The notes under the pieces were generated by a model that was given only the letters and a program-made list of their open reading frames with translations, did not search any database and was not told the DNA's origin. A stretch of DNA of 60,216 nucleotides from Pseudomonadota bacterium. GTDB lineage: Bacteria; Pseudomonadota; Gammaproteobacteria; Burkholderiales; Burkholderiaceae_C. Positions 25,975-34,472 of the stretch are shown in pieces (position 1 is the stretch's first letter; each line of letters opens with the position of its first letter). Both the position numbers and the translations under genes were made by a program. The stretch is from the NCBI GenBank assembly GCA_029780695.1, contig JAKOYD010000097.1, positions 1 to 60,216 on the forward strand, written 5' to 3'.

Positions 25975-26286
25975 TCACGACACCGTGGCTTCGTCGGTGC
26001 GCGTATCGCCCTTGTTGTCTTTCCAGGTGACGCTGATCTTGTCGCCGGCCTTGGCGCCCTTGACGTTGAACTGCAGAAACGGGTTTTTGGACACCGCCGC
26101 GCCCCATTCACACGAGAACACCGGCTTGCCGTTCAGGCTGGCCGTCACGTCCGAGATATGCCACGCCGGCACCAGCTTGCCAGAAGCGTCCTTGCGCTGT
26201 CCGGATTCCATTTCGTGGCTCATCAGCACGCGCACCGTGGCCTTGTCGCCAGCGGCCTGAGCGCGAATTCGCATCGGGTCTGCCAT
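25975..26286 (-). CDS. soxZ: Thiosulfate oxidation carrier subunit SoxZ
   Basis: Partner of SoxY in the SoxYZ carrier. It is 103 residues with no signal peptide of its own; the family is exported bound to SoxY. Recognisable segments are MRIRAQAAGDKATVRVLMSH-like at the start, HEMESGQRKD, PAWHISDVTASLNGKPV and NPFLQFNVKGAKAGDKISV. The start has a strong AGGAGAAAAGAC site. It is separated from soxY by about 140 bp containing a hairpin repeat; the two are usually adjacent. Confidence 0.95.
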   Translation of the reverse strand: MADPMRIRAQAAGDKATVRVLMSHEMESGQRKDASGKLVPAWHISDVTASLNGKPVFSCEWGAAVSKNPFLQFNVKGAKAGDKISVTWKDNKGDTRTDEATVS

Positions 26287-26326
26287 GTCTTTTCTCCTGA
26301 TTCAATAACTTTTCAACACTCGTGTG

Positions 26327-26427
26327 GCCGCGGAGCAGGCCGTTCGGGAACGCCGTGGAGCGGGCTTTGCCCGGCCACTGGCGTTGTCCCCTGGGGGAAG
26401 GCGCCGCAGGCGACTCAGGGGGGCCTT
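26327..26427 (-). repeat. Stop-abutting hairpin repeat, copy 6 (between soxY and soxZ)
   Basis: On the minus strand it begins CCCCCCTGAGTCGCCTGCGG a few bases after the soxY TAA. It then has CCCCCAGGGGACAACGCC-type sequence and ends GGCCTGCTCCGCGGCC. It has soxY's orientation and splits two genes whose products form one complex. Confidence 0.9.
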
Positions 26428-26428
26428 G

Positions 26429-26887
26429 TTAGCCGCCGCAACCGCCCAAAGTGACCTTGACTTCCTTCTTGGCGTAGTGCGCCTTGCCGTCGGCGGTGAT
26501 GGCCACCGCGTAGACGTCGGAGGTTTCACCCATCTTGGAGCGCGTGGCGAAGTTGGCGTCGACTTCGGGCGTGACGTTGAACACCGCCACCAGGGCGTTG
26601 GGGTTCTTCTCGACCAGCAGCACCAGCTGCTTGACGTTGGGCAGGCTGCTGGCCACGGCCAGCGGCACCACGGCGCCGTTCTCGGCGATGTCGGGCGCGG
26701 TGAGCGTGACCGCACCACTGGCCGCCGGCGCGCCCGAGGCGCCCAGCGCCTTCAGCGCGTCGTTCAGGCTCTTGGCCTCGAACGCGGCCTTGTTGAAGGC
26801 CAGCGCGTACTGCGGGAACAGGCCGGTGCCGGCCAGCAGGCCAGCCACCACGGCGCTTTGCTTGAGGGTTTGACGACGGGTCTGCAT
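26429..26887 (-). CDS. soxY: Thiosulfate oxidation carrier subunit SoxY
   Basis: Sulfur-carrying subunit of the periplasmic carrier. It is 152 residues. The N terminus TRRQTLKQSAVVAGLLAGTG is a Tat-like signal. The protein ends VKVTLGGCGG, the mobile GGCGG tail whose Cys holds the sulfur intermediates. The start at 26887 has TAGGAG upstream. The region before it contains a copy of the putative sox operator (26916-26927). Confidence 0.97.
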   Translation of the reverse strand: MQTRRQTLKQSAVVAGLLAGTGLFPQYALAFNKAAFEAKSLNDALKALGASGAPAASGAVTLTAPDIAENGAVVPLAVASSLPNVKQLVLLVEKNPNALVAVFNVTPEVDANFATRSKMGETSDVYAVAITADGKAHYAKKEVKVTLGGCGG

Positions 26888-26915
26888 CGCGGTTGCTCCT
26901 AAAAATAAGTCAATG

Positions 26916-26927
26916 CTAATACTTAAC
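26916..26927. promoter_or_regulatory. Candidate sox operator upstream of soxY
   Basis: CTAATACTTAAC, a diverged relative of the CTTAT-TTAAG motif seen upstream of other sox transcription units (29546, 29993, 31536, 36215). It lies about 30 bp ahead of the soxY start. The assignment is inference. Confidence 0.3.
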
Positions 26928-26970
26928 GGGAATCAAGTTGATGGGGAAATCCCCATTCAACCCAAGCTCT

Positions 26971-28161
26971 TCATTTGCTGGCGCCCGCGGCCAGCCACGC
27001 GGCGATGGCCTTGGTGTCCTCGTCGGGCAGTGTCTGTGGCGGCATGGGCACTTCGCCCCAAACGCCCGCGCCGCCTGCCTTGATCTTGCCGGCCAAGTAG
27101 TCGGCCTTGCCGCCGTGCTTCTTGGCGATGTCGACAAAGCTCGGGCCAACCAGCTTGCCTTCGATGTTATGGCAAGCGGTGCAGGCGTGCTTTTGCGTCA
27201 GGGCAATGGCCGCGGCGTTGGGACTGGCGGCACCGCCGGCGGGGCCGACCACCTTGACCGGGCCGGCGGCGTCGCCCAGCTTGCCTTCGGCCCGGGTGGT
27301 GTCGGAGCCGCGCTGCGGGCCGACGGTGCGGTTCTGCTCGCGCAGGTTGCCGTGGTTGTTGCGCGCGTGGTCGGGCAGCGACGACGCCACCTTCGGCTCG
27401 GGGCCGCAGTTACTCATGCAGGCGGTGGCACGCACGTCGGGCGCGGCGGCGCCGCCCAGCTCCTTGCCGGGCCACATGGCGTGCGCGGTGCTCATGCCGT
27501 TGCGGTTGGGCAGGCGGTGCTGCACTTCGGCGATGTTCTTGTCCGACAGCGTGAAGTCGTCGGGCACCACATGGCCCAGGTTCAGCAGGAAGGCGGTGAC
27601 GGCATACACCTCGTCGTGCGTCAGCGACTTGGGCTTGTCCCACGGCATGGCGCGGTGGATGTAGTCCCACAGCGTCGCCACGGTGGGCACCTTCATCAGC
27701 GTGGTGCGGCCGGGGTAATCGGCGCGCTTGAGCATGGCCACGCGGCCGGTCTTCACGTCCTCGGCCGTGGTGCCGCCGACCAGCGGCGAGAACACCGAGT
27801 TGGATTCGCCGAACACACCATGGCAACCGGCGCACTTGGCTTCCCACACGTCCTGACCCTTGGCGACGCTGCCGCTGCCGGGCGGCAGGCCCTTGAAGTC
27901 GGGGCGCACGTCAATGTCCCAGGCCGCCACTTCCTTCGGTGTGGCGTCGCGGCCAATGCCGGGGAATTTTCCTTGCGCCACTGCCGCCGTGGCGCCAAGC
28001 GCCAGCGCGGCCGCCATGCCTGCGGCAACGGCAACGCGCAAGCTGCTGGCAGCGAGCGCTGTTCGAGAGACAACGCCGATCCCGCTTGGCCGGGAGGCTG
28101 GTGTCGCCCCCAGCGGAAGTCCGCGCAGCCTGGGGGCGTGCTTGTCACGCGAGCTGGACAT
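26971..28161 (-). CDS. soxD: Diheme cytochrome c SoxD (sulfane dehydrogenase subunit)
   Basis: Electron-accepting subunit of SoxCD, which oxidises SoxY-bound sulfane. It is 396 residues in the longest form. Two heme motifs are CAGCHG (about 111) and CTACHN (about 329), with an extra Cys pair in ATACMSNCGPEP. The start is uncertain: the ATG at 28161 overlaps soxC but would translate a degenerate hairpin repeat (RLRGLPLGATPASRPSG) ahead of the signal peptide. A TTG inside the frame, giving MRVAVAAGMAAALALGATAA, would fit a signal peptide better. Confidence 0.92.
   Translation of the reverse strand: MSSSRDKHAPRLRGLPLGATPASRPSGIGVVSRTALAASSLRVAVAAGMAAALALGATAAVAQGKFPGIGRDATPKEVAAWDIDVRPDFKGLPPGSGSVAKGQDVWEAKCAGCHGVFGESNSVFSPLVGGTTAEDVKTGRVAMLKRADYPGRTTLMKVPTVATLWDYIHRAMPWDKPKSLTHDEVYAVTAFLLNLGHVVPDDFTLSDKNIAEVQHRLPNRNGMSTAHAMWPGKELGGAAAPDVRATACMSNCGPEPKVASSLPDHARNNHGNLREQNRTVGPQRGSDTTRAEGKLGDAAGPVKVVGPAGGAASPNAAAIALTQKHACTACHNIEGKLVGPSFVDIAKKHGGKADYLAGKIKAGGAGVWGEVPMPPQTLPDEDTKAIAAWLAAGASK
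28095..28142 (-). repeat. Degenerate stop-abutting repeat at the soxC-soxD junction
   Basis: On the minus strand AGGCTGCGCGGACTTCCGCT then GGGGGCGACACCAGCCTCCC then GGCCAAGCGGG lines up with the 5' half of the hairpin repeat found after soxX and soxY. It lies directly after the soxC stop in soxC's orientation and forms the 5' part of the annotated soxD frame. Confidence 0.55.
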
Positions 28162-29518
28162 TCTTCACCTCGCCGTTTTCCTGTACCAGCCACGACTGGA
28201 CCGAGTTGTTGTGATAGATGGAGCGCGTGCCGCGCACCGCGCGCAATTCGCGCGACGTCGGCTGCACGTAGCCGGTGTCGTCCATGGCGCGGCTTTGCAC
28301 GATGGTGGGCTTGCCGTCCCACACCCAGTCGATGTTGAAGCGCGTCAGGCACTTGTCCATCACCGGCGATTCAAGGCGCGCGGTGCGCCAGTTGCGGCCC
28401 CCGTCGACCGACACGTCCACCCGCCTGATCTTGCCGCGGCCCGACCACGCCAGGCCGCTGATGTTGTAGAAGCCCTTGTCCAGCAGCACCTGCCCGCCCG
28501 AGGGCGTGGTGATGACGCTCTTGCATTCCTGAATGCTGGTGTACTGGCGGTGCGTGCCGTCGGGCATCAGGTCGATGTAGTGCACCGCTTCGTCCTTGGC
28601 GCCCCAGGGCTGGTCGCCCACTTCGCAGCGGCGCAGGTACTTGACCCAGCTGACGCCCTGCACGCCCGGCACCACCAGGCGCAGCGGGTAGCCGTTTTCG
28701 GGTCGCAGCATCTCGCCGTTCTGGCCGTAGGCCACCAGCACCTGGCCGCTGGTGATCAGGCTCATGGGGATGGTGCGCGTCATGCTGGAGCCATCGGCGC
28801 CCTCGGCCAGCACGAACTTGCCGGCCTTCAGGTCGGCGCCCGCCAGCTCCAGCAAGGTGATCAGCGGCACGCCGGTGAATTCGCTGCACGAAAGCATGCC
28901 GTGCGAATACTGGCAGGTGGGCACGGCCACGTTGCCCCATTCCATGCCGGTGTTGGCGCCGCATTCGATGAAGTGGAAGCGGCTCACGCTCGGCAGCCGC
29001 ATGATCTCGTCCATGGTGAACACCTTGGGCGACTTGACCATGCCGTTGACCATGAAGCGGTGCTGCGCCGGATCGATGTCCCACCAGCCCTGGTGATGCC
29101 GCTCAAAGTGCAGCCCGCTGGGCGTGACGATGCCGAACAGCGACTGCAGCGGCGCGAACGACACCGACGCCTGGCTGGTTTGCGTCAGGCCCGGGCTGGG
29201 CCGGCGCTGCACGTTGCCTTCGTACCTGGACGGCAGGCCGTAGCCGTCGGTGGCCACCGGCTGGCCCAGGCCGGTGCTGTGCGCCGGCAGCTTCAGGATG
29301 GCCGGATCGCCCTCGCCCACCGACTTGCCCTGCGCGCCCGCCGCGGCGCCGCCCGCCAGCGCCGCCGCAAACGCGCTGCGGATGAAGTCACGCCGGCCGC
29401 GCTTGCCTTCGGCGAACACGGTGCGCACACCCGCCGGGTCGAGGAAATTTTCCGGCGCCTTGCGCAGCCTGCCGCCGGGCACGCTGGCCGGCGCGGGGGA
29501 AAGGATGTCGTTCGTCAT
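28145..29518 (-). CDS. soxC: Sulfane dehydrogenase subunit SoxC (molybdenum cofactor)
   Basis: Molybdopterin subunit of SoxCD. It is 457 residues. The Tat signal contains KRGRRDFIRSAFAAALAGG (about 39). The sulfite-oxidase fold is shown by RFHFIECGANTGMEWGN and VPTCQYSHGMLSCSEFTGVP, the latter near the cofactor Cys. The C-terminal dimer domain has SVDGGRNWRTARLESP. It heads the soxCDYZAXB series, and a copy of the putative sox operator lies 28 bp upstream. Confidence 0.96.
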   Translation of the reverse strand: MTNDILSPAPASVPGGRLRKAPENFLDPAGVRTVFAEGKRGRRDFIRSAFAAALAGGAAAGAQGKSVGEGDPAILKLPAHSTGLGQPVATDGYGLPSRYEGNVQRRPSPGLTQTSQASVSFAPLQSLFGIVTPSGLHFERHHQGWWDIDPAQHRFMVNGMVKSPKVFTMDEIMRLPSVSRFHFIECGANTGMEWGNVAVPTCQYSHGMLSCSEFTGVPLITLLELAGADLKAGKFVLAEGADGSSMTRTIPMSLITSGQVLVAYGQNGEMLRPENGYPLRLVVPGVQGVSWVKYLRRCEVGDQPWGAKDEAVHYIDLMPDGTHRQYTSIQECKSVITTPSGGQVLLDKGFYNISGLAWSGRGKIRRVDVSVDGGRNWRTARLESPVMDKCLTRFNIDWVWDGKPTIVQSRAMDDTGYVQPTSRELRAVRGTRSIYHNNSVQSWLVQENGEVKNVQLA

Positions 29519-29545
29519 GCTTTTTATTCGCTATATGCGCAATCG

Positions 29546-29556
29546 CTTATGTTAAG
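29546..29556. promoter_or_regulatory. Candidate sox operator upstream of soxC
   Basis: CTTATGTTAAG, an inverted repeat with arms CTTA/TAAG, sits 28 bp before soxC. It matches the motif copies upstream of the other sox units. Confidence 0.45.
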
Positions 29557-29627
29557 GCTTGGGGTAGCGCGTGCCCCATGGGGTTTGCCCCAATCGCGCC
29601 CCGCATTCAGCGCGGCGGCAGTGCCGG

Positions 29628-29957
29628 TCAGCGGAACCGGTAGTGGTCGCGGTTGAGCACGGCGGCAATGGCCGTGACTTCTTCGGGGAACAGGCTCAGG
29701 TTCATCTCGGTGTTGCACTGCTCGACCATGCCGCGCAACAGCCCCGGCGTGTTGATGCGCCCCTGCGGACGATAGATGGCCTTGCCGTCGTCCGCCCATT
29801 GCCTGGCGTGGCACTGGTTGCACTTGTTCTGCGCGATCAGTTTTTCGCCCAGCGCCAGGTCGGCGCCCTGGAAGATGGCGGGCGTCTGCGCCCCCACCGG
29901 CAGCACGGCGCCGGCCAGACAGATCGACCAGGCCCAGCGGTACAGCGAAGCGTTCAT
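29628..29957 (-). CDS. Small periplasmic cytochrome c of the sox cluster
   Basis: It is 109 residues. A signal peptide (MNASLYRWAWSICLAGAVLP) ends near VGAQ. A single heme motif CNQCH (about 46) is followed by a compact domain containing RGMVEQCNTEMNLSLFPEEV. It probably accepts electrons from a Sox enzyme; the exact partner cannot be told. It has the good ribosome site GGAGACCGCC. It is read toward soxC with a 109-bp gap that holds a putative operator, so soxC may have its own promoter. Confidence 0.8.
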   Translation of the reverse strand: MNASLYRWAWSICLAGAVLPVGAQTPAIFQGADLALGEKLIAQNKCNQCHARQWADDGKAIYRPQGRINTPGLLRGMVEQCNTEMNLSLFPEEVTAIAAVLNRDHYRFR

Positions 29958-29992
29958 GGCGGTCTCCGGTAGCAGCGATCGGCGATCGCTAA

Positions 29993-30003
29993 CTTATTAA
30001 TAG
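29993..30003. promoter_or_regulatory. Candidate sox operator upstream of the small cytochrome c
   Basis: CTTATTAATAG, similar to the CTTAT-TTAAG motif, lies about 36 bp ahead of the cytochrome start at 29957. The match is partial. Confidence 0.3.
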
Positions 30004-30060
30004 CAACAAACCCAAGTCAGACAAGCGCAAGGGGCATATTGGACGCCCATACTGCATCGA

Positions 30061-30552
30061 TCAAGCGGCCAGCGCCTGGCGCGCCTGCTCCAGCCGCCGG
30101 TCCAGGTAGGCGGCATAGAAGTCCGTCGAGCCCCCCACCAGCCGATCCGCCAGTTCGCGCCCGCCCCGGCCCAGGAACAGTACCGTCGGCGCCACCTTCA
30201 CGCCCCAGGCGCGCACCAGCGCGTCGTGCGACATCGCCTCGCCGCCCGCGGTGCGCGTCATGCGGGCGCTGCGCATGTCGACCTGCACCACCGGCAGGCC
30301 GTCCTGCGCGTGCATGGGCGCCAGGTAGTGGTTGCGCACCTGCTCGCACCACGGGCAGCCGTGCAGGCTGACCATGACGACGAGCGGCTGCCCTGCCTTC
30401 AGCGCGCGCGCCAGTTCGTCGGGCAATGAGGCGGACAGCGGCAAGCCGCGCCCGGCCGCCCACGCCGCCGGCAGCGCCGCGCCGCAGCCCAGCAGGCCCA
30501 GCGCCCGCAGACCCGCGCGGCGCGTGCAGGACGAAGGCGCGCCCCCGCTCAT
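30061..30552 (-). CDS. Periplasmic thioredoxin-fold protein, SoxS/SoxW-like
   Basis: It is 163 residues. A signal region (RRAGLRALGLLGCGAALPAA) precedes a thioredoxin fold with the redox motif CPWC in SLHGCPWCEQVRNHY (about 64) and the cis-Pro loop VKVAPTVLFLG. In sox clusters such proteins keep the SoxY Cys reduced and active. Whether it is the SoxS or SoxW type cannot be decided by eye. Its start overlaps the soxH stop by four bases. Confidence 0.82.
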   Translation of the reverse strand: MSGGAPSSCTRRAGLRALGLLGCGAALPAAWAAGRGLPLSASLPDELARALKAGQPLVVMVSLHGCPWCEQVRNHYLAPMHAQDGLPVVQVDMRSARMTRTAGGEAMSHDALVRAWGVKVAPTVLFLGRGGRELADRLVGGSTDFYAAYLDRRLEQARQALAA

Positions 30553-31532
30553 TCGGGGTCGTGCTCCATCAGCAGGTAGGTGTTGTACGCGTTCATGCGG
30601 TTGGCGGCACCGAACAGCGGCAGGTGCTCGTACGCGCTCCAGTCGGTGGCCTTGTAGGCTTCGTCGAACGGCGTCATGTCGCGCGCGGCCTGGCCCATGG
30701 TCTTGCGCAGGTAGGCCAGGTAGTTGCGCGTCAGCTGCATGTCCTTGCGCGCCTCGGTCGACACCGGCCCATGGCCCGGCACGACGACCGCGGCATCGAA
30801 GGCCAACAGTTTGTCGAGCGAGACGATCCAGTTGCGGCTGTCGGCCTGGCCCACAAACGGCACGCGGCTGCGGAACACCAGGTCGCCCGCGTACAGCACC
30901 TTTTTATCGGGCACATAGACCGCCAGGTCTTCGGGCGTGTGCGCCGGCCCCACCGGCTGCAGCACCAGGCGCGTGTCGCCCACGGTGATTTCGCGGCGCG
31001 CGTCGATCCACTCGGTGGCGGGCACCAGGCGCGTGCGCTCGTCGATCCACGGCGCCAGGTCCTTGCGCGAGGCTTCCAGCCGCAGGCGCGCGGTGTCGGC
31101 GTGCAGGTATTCGCGCCCGGCCTGGTGGGCGTAGATGCGCGCGCCCAGCCGCTCGAACACTTGCAGCCCGTACACGTGGTCGGCGTGGTAGTGCGTCAAC
31201 ACGACATGCGTGACCTTTTGCGGAGTGACCTTGGCGATCTCGGCCAGCAGGCGCTCGGCCAGCGCGGGCGAGCCCAGCGCGTCGATCACCACCACGCCGG
31301 CCGACGTGACGATGAAGCCGGCGTTGGAGATGAAGTTCTGGTTGGCCGGCGAGCCCAGCGCCGACAGCCCTTCGACATACCAGCAGCCGGGCGCCGCCTC
31401 GCGCGCCGTCATGTCGGGCAGCGCCGCCGGTTGCGCGGCAGCGTCCGAATAGCGCGCCCAGGCCATGCCGCCGAGCGGCACGCACAGGCAACGCTGAAGA
31501 AGTTGACGCCGATCAATCACAGAATGCATCAT
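30549..31532 (-). CDS. soxH: SoxH-like metallo-beta-lactamase-fold hydrolase
   Basis: It is 327 residues. The signal peptide starts DRRQLLQRCLCVPLGGMAWA. Zinc ligands of the fold are in THYHADHVYG (HxHxDH, about 114), GPAHTPEDLAVY and YAGDLVF, with a later VVPGHGPVS. SoxH-type proteins accompany sox genes in many bacteria; the substrate is unknown, and the family is not essential for thiosulfate oxidation. It heads a leftward pair with the thioredoxin-like gene and is divergent from the transporter at 31575. Confidence 0.85.
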   Translation of the reverse strand: MMHSVIDRRQLLQRCLCVPLGGMAWARYSDAAAQPAALPDMTAREAAPGCWYVEGLSALGSPANQNFISNAGFIVTSAGVVVIDALGSPALAERLLAEIAKVTPQKVTHVVLTHYHADHVYGLQVFERLGARIYAHQAGREYLHADTARLRLEASRKDLAPWIDERTRLVPATEWIDARREITVGDTRLVLQPVGPAHTPEDLAVYVPDKKVLYAGDLVFRSRVPFVGQADSRNWIVSLDKLLAFDAAVVVPGHGPVSTEARKDMQLTRNYLAYLRKTMGQAARDMTPFDEAYKATDWSAYEHLPLFGAANRMNAYNTYLLMEHDPE

Positions 31533-31535
31533 CCG

Positions 31536-31550
31536 CTTAATATTTATAAG
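31536..31550. promoter_or_regulatory. Candidate sox operator between soxH and the SoxT-type gene
   Basis: CTTAATATTTATAAG, arms CTTA/TAAG, lies in the AT-rich 42-bp gap between the divergent genes and could control both. It is longer than the other copies. Confidence 0.4.
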
Positions 31551-31574
31551 TCATTGCTGAATTAATTATTGAAG

Positions 31575-32690
31575 ATGGCGATGGAATTGGCAAGCTGGGT
31601 GGAACGCTTCGGCACGGCGGCGGTGCTGGCGATGGGTGGCGCCGCCATTGGCGCGCTGTTCGGCTTTTGTGCGCAGCGCTCTCGCTTTTGCCTGCGCGCG
31701 GCCGTCATCGAGTTCTGGCACGGCAAGTTTGGCGAAAAGCTCTCGGTCTGGCTGCTGACCTTCGCCACCGCCGTCGTGGCCGTGCAGGGGCTGGTGCTGC
31801 TGGGCTGGCTGGACGTGGGCGGCGCGCGCCAGCTCAGCAACCGCGGCTCGCTGTCGGGGGCGCTGGTGGGCGGGCTGCTGTTTGGCGGCGGCATGATCAT
31901 GACGCGCGGCTGCGCCAGCCGGCTGCTGGTGCTGTCGGCCAACGGCAACCTGCGCGCGCTGCTGTCGGGGCTGGTGTTTGCCGTCACCGCACAGGCCGCG
32001 CTGTCGGGCAGCCTGGCGCCGCTGCGCAGCGCGATTTCCAGTGGGTGGACGGTGGACGGCGGCGCGGCCCGCAACGTGCTGACGCGCATGGGCGGCGGGC
32101 CGTGGGACGGCCTGGCGATGGGCATCGTCTGGCTGGCCGTCGCCATATTCTTCGCCCACCGCACGGCCAACCGGGTGTGGATGTGGCTGGGCGGCATCGG
32201 CACCGGGCTGGCGGTGGCCCTGGCGTGGTGGTTCACTTACGCGGTATCACAGGCCTCGTTCAGCGCTGAAGCGGTGCAGATGCAGGGCCTCACCTTCAGC
32301 GGCCCGTCGGCCGAGTGGCTGATGCGCGTGCTGGTCAACCCGGCGCCGGCGTTCGGCTTTGACGCCGGCATGCTGCCGGCGGTGTTTGCCGGCTCGTTCC
32401 TCGGCGCGCTGGTCGGGCGCGAATGGAAGGTGGAAGGTTTCAAGGACGGCTACAGCATGGCGCGCTACATCGTCGGCGCCATGCTGATGGGCTTTGGCAG
32501 CATGCTGGCCGGCGGTTGCGCGGTGGGCGCGGGCCTGACGGGCGGCGCCATCTTCGCCATCACGTCCTGGGTCACGCTGGCCGGCATGTTCGTCGGCGGC
32601 GGCCTGATGGACCGCCTGCTGGCCGAGCCGGTGCAGACCGCGCAACCGCCCACGCAGCAGGCGCCGGTGGTGGTGCCGCTGGCGCCCTGA
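31575..32690 (+). CDS. YeeE/YedE (SoxT-type) sulfur-compound transporter
   Basis: About 371 residues with roughly nine to ten membrane spans. The conserved pore motifs are present: GALFGFCAQRSRFCLRAAV near the start, GGGMIMTRGCASRLLVL (about 109) and FGSMLAGGCAVGAGLTGGAI (about 307), each with the Cys characteristic of thiosulfate carriers of this family. The start is ATG 31575, with a TTG six bases earlier also open. It is the only rightward gene in the sox region. Import of thiosulfate or related sulfur is inferred from the family. Confidence 0.9.
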   Translation: MAMELASWVERFGTAAVLAMGGAAIGALFGFCAQRSRFCLRAAVIEFWHGKFGEKLSVWLLTFATAVVAVQGLVLLGWLDVGGARQLSNRGSLSGALVGGLLFGGGMIMTRGCASRLLVLSANGNLRALLSGLVFAVTAQAALSGSLAPLRSAISSGWTVDGGAARNVLTRMGGGPWDGLAMGIVWLAVAIFFAHRTANRVWMWLGGIGTGLAVALAWWFTYAVSQASFSAEAVQMQGLTFSGPSAEWLMRVLVNPAPAFGFDAGMLPAVFAGSFLGALVGREWKVEGFKDGYSMARYIVGAMLMGFGSMLAGGCAVGAGLTGGAIFAITSWVTLAGMFVGGGLMDRLLAEPVQTAQPPTQQAPVVVPLAP

Positions 32691-32693
32691 CGG

Positions 32694-33179
32694 TCAGCCG
32701 GTCGCCGATCGGCCCGCCGTCCGCGCGCGCTGGCGCAGGCGCAGCAGCAGCACCGTCACCAGCGCCGCATTGAGCAATACCACCAGCGCAGCCTGCCAAC
32801 TGGGCTTGTGCGCGAGATGGCGCAGTTCAAACGGAATGTAGACGCCGCCGGACAACGCACCAAACCATTCGCCCCACGCGTGGTCGTGCCACAGGCCCCA
32901 GGCCTCGGTCCAGCGGGTGATGACGTACGCGGCGCCCAACAGTTCGAGCGTGCGCAACGGCGTGGCGTTGAGTCGATCCACCGCCTGCAGCAGCAGCGCC
33001 GGGTAATGGGCCGCCGGGTCGAGACCGAAGTGGCCGATCAGCTCCAGCGCCAGGCGATGCAGGTCGTGGTGCATCAAGCCCAGCAGCCCCAGCAGTCCGC
33101 CCAAGGCGGCCAGGCCTTTCAGGGCTTCGAACACAGCCACGCTCTTGAGCGTGGCGCGCATGCGGTCATTCGAGGCCAT
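32694..33179 (-). CDS. DUF2127-type small membrane protein
   Basis: About 161 residues from ATG 33179; the frame also runs to 33203. There are three to four probable membrane spans (LKGLAALGGLLGLLGLMH, LRTLELLGAAYVITRW, WQAALVVLLNAALVTVLLL) and the pattern VAVFEALKGLAAL with HHDLHRLALELIGHFGLDP, typical of the DUF2127 family. Function is unknown. It converges with the transporter gene; the two stops are only a few bases apart. Confidence 0.7.
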   Translation of the reverse strand: MASNDRMRATLKSVAVFEALKGLAALGGLLGLLGLMHHDLHRLALELIGHFGLDPAAHYPALLLQAVDRLNATPLRTLELLGAAYVITRWTEAWGLWHDHAWGEWFGALSGGVYIPFELRHLAHKPSWQAALVVLLNAALVTVLLLRLRQRARTAGRSATG

Positions 33180-33268
33180 GCGTGGAGGTTTCGGCGGCTG
33201 CACCAGATCGGCGCGGCGGCAGGCGGTCGTGCCGTGATCTCACGCCGCATGAAGCCGTGGTGGCGCCA

Positions 33269-33694
33269 TCACTCCAGTTCAGCCAGGTGCGGGCCCAACC
33301 GCGCGCGCAGCGTGTCGTGGATCTGGGCGATGACGCGCGCCGATTCCTGGGGCGTGAGTTCGTCGGTCAGCTGGTCCTGAATCTTGAAGTGAAGACCCAG
33401 CAGGCCGCGCAACTCGACGAACGCCCGTTCATTGGGTGCGCCGCAAACGCTGGCGTCGTTGTCCAGCACGCGCTGCAGGACGGGGCGTTCGAGCAGCCGA
33501 ACCTTGCACAGCAAGGCCAGGCGCGCGATCCGCTGATCCACTTCTTGAAGGTCCCTTGGCAATTCAAGGTGGACCGGCGAATCGTCCCCTGCATTGGCGC
33601 CGCTCGCGCGATCCGCGGGCCGATTGAGCGCGTCCAGCGGGTCGGCGGGCATGGCGACTTCGGGCGATGAAGGGTTGGGCAATGGCTCGTTCAT
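33269..33694 (-). CDS. Hypothetical protein (141 residues)
   Basis: A soluble acidic protein. The Pro-rich N-terminal third is likely disordered, and the C-terminal part is a helical Leu-rich domain (LQEVDQRIARLALLCKVRLL, VELRGLLGLHFKIQDQLTDE). No family was recognised. Codon use agrees with the neighbours, and the frame is a plausible gene with an ATG at 33694 (others at 33652). It lies between the DUF2127 gene and the cytochrome c4 gene. Confidence 0.55.
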   Translation of the reverse strand: MNEPLPNPSSPEVAMPADPLDALNRPADRASGANAGDDSPVHLELPRDLQEVDQRIARLALLCKVRLLERPVLQRVLDNDASVCGAPNERAFVELRGLLGLHFKIQDQLTDELTPQESARVIAQIHDTLRARLGPHLAELE

Positions 33695-33824
33695 GGTGGT
33701 CCCGGACAGTGTGCGTCCATTCGCACCCTATCACCCGAGTATGACTCGCCGCGTCGGTCCGCGCCGGCGCGGCGCCGTGACTACTCGCCGCGCCAGCCGA
33801 CGGTGATGAGTCCCGCGCGTCGGC

Positions 33825-34418
33825 TTACTTGCCGCTCAAGTATTCGGACACGGCCGCCATCTCCAGCGCCGTCATTTTCTCGACCACGGTGTGCATCACG
33901 GCGTTGTCGTTGTTGCGTTCGCGCTTGTTGAACTGCTTGAGCTGGCTGTCCAGATAGGCCGCGTGCTGGCCCGCCAGGCGCGGCAGCGCGTTGCTGCCAG
34001 CGCCGTCGGGGCCGTGGCAGCTGGCGCATGCCGGCACGCCGCTGAACTTGTTGCCCTGGCTGTAGATGTACTGGCCGACGGCGGCCAGCTGCGTGTCCTT
34101 GGGGGCTTCCTTGTGCGGCGGACGGCTGGCGAAGAACTGGCCCAGCGCGACCATCTCGTCAGGTTTCAAATCCGCCACCATCGGCGCCATGGCGCTGCTC
34201 TTGCGCTTGCCGGTCTTGAAGTTTTCCAGCTGCTTGGCGATGTAGTCGGCGTTCTGCCCGGCCAGGCGCGGAAACACCTCGCTGGCCGATTCGCCCTCGG
34301 CGCCGTGGCACAGAAAGCACGAGCCGCCGATGATCTTCTTGGCCCGCGCCTCGTCGGCCTGGGCGTGGGAAAGCCCCGCAAGCAGCATCAAAGCAGCGGC
34401 AACAGTGACTGATTTCAT
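33825..34418 (-). CDS. Diheme cytochrome c4-like protein
   Basis: It is 197 residues from ATG 34418. The signal peptide ends LAGLSHAQA. It has two tandem similar domains with heme motifs CFLCHG (about 33) and CASCHG (about 126), each followed by LPRLAGQ(H/N)A-type sequence typical of cytochrome c4. A longer frame to 34535 runs through repeat DNA. It is read after the flavocytochrome c flavoprotein gene and may carry its electrons to an oxidase (inference). Some sox clusters call such a gene soxE. Confidence 0.88.
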   Translation of the reverse strand: MKSVTVAAALMLLAGLSHAQADEARAKKIIGGSCFLCHGAEGESASEVFPRLAGQNADYIAKQLENFKTGKRKSSAMAPMVADLKPDEMVALGQFFASRPPHKEAPKDTQLAAVGQYIYSQGNKFSGVPACASCHGPDGAGSNALPRLAGQHAAYLDSQLKQFNKRERNNDNAVMHTVVEKMTALEMAAVSEYLSGK

Positions 34419-34472
34419 AGCGGTTTGATTGAGAAAGCGCGACCCGTGCATCACCCCAAACCCCTCCAGGGC

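Noticed and set aside
25850..25975. Possible small ORF between soxZ and soxA
   Set aside because: An open frame continues from an alternative frame of soxZ and could start at an internal ATG, but the peptide is Arg/Pro/Trp-rich, has no ribosome site and no family.
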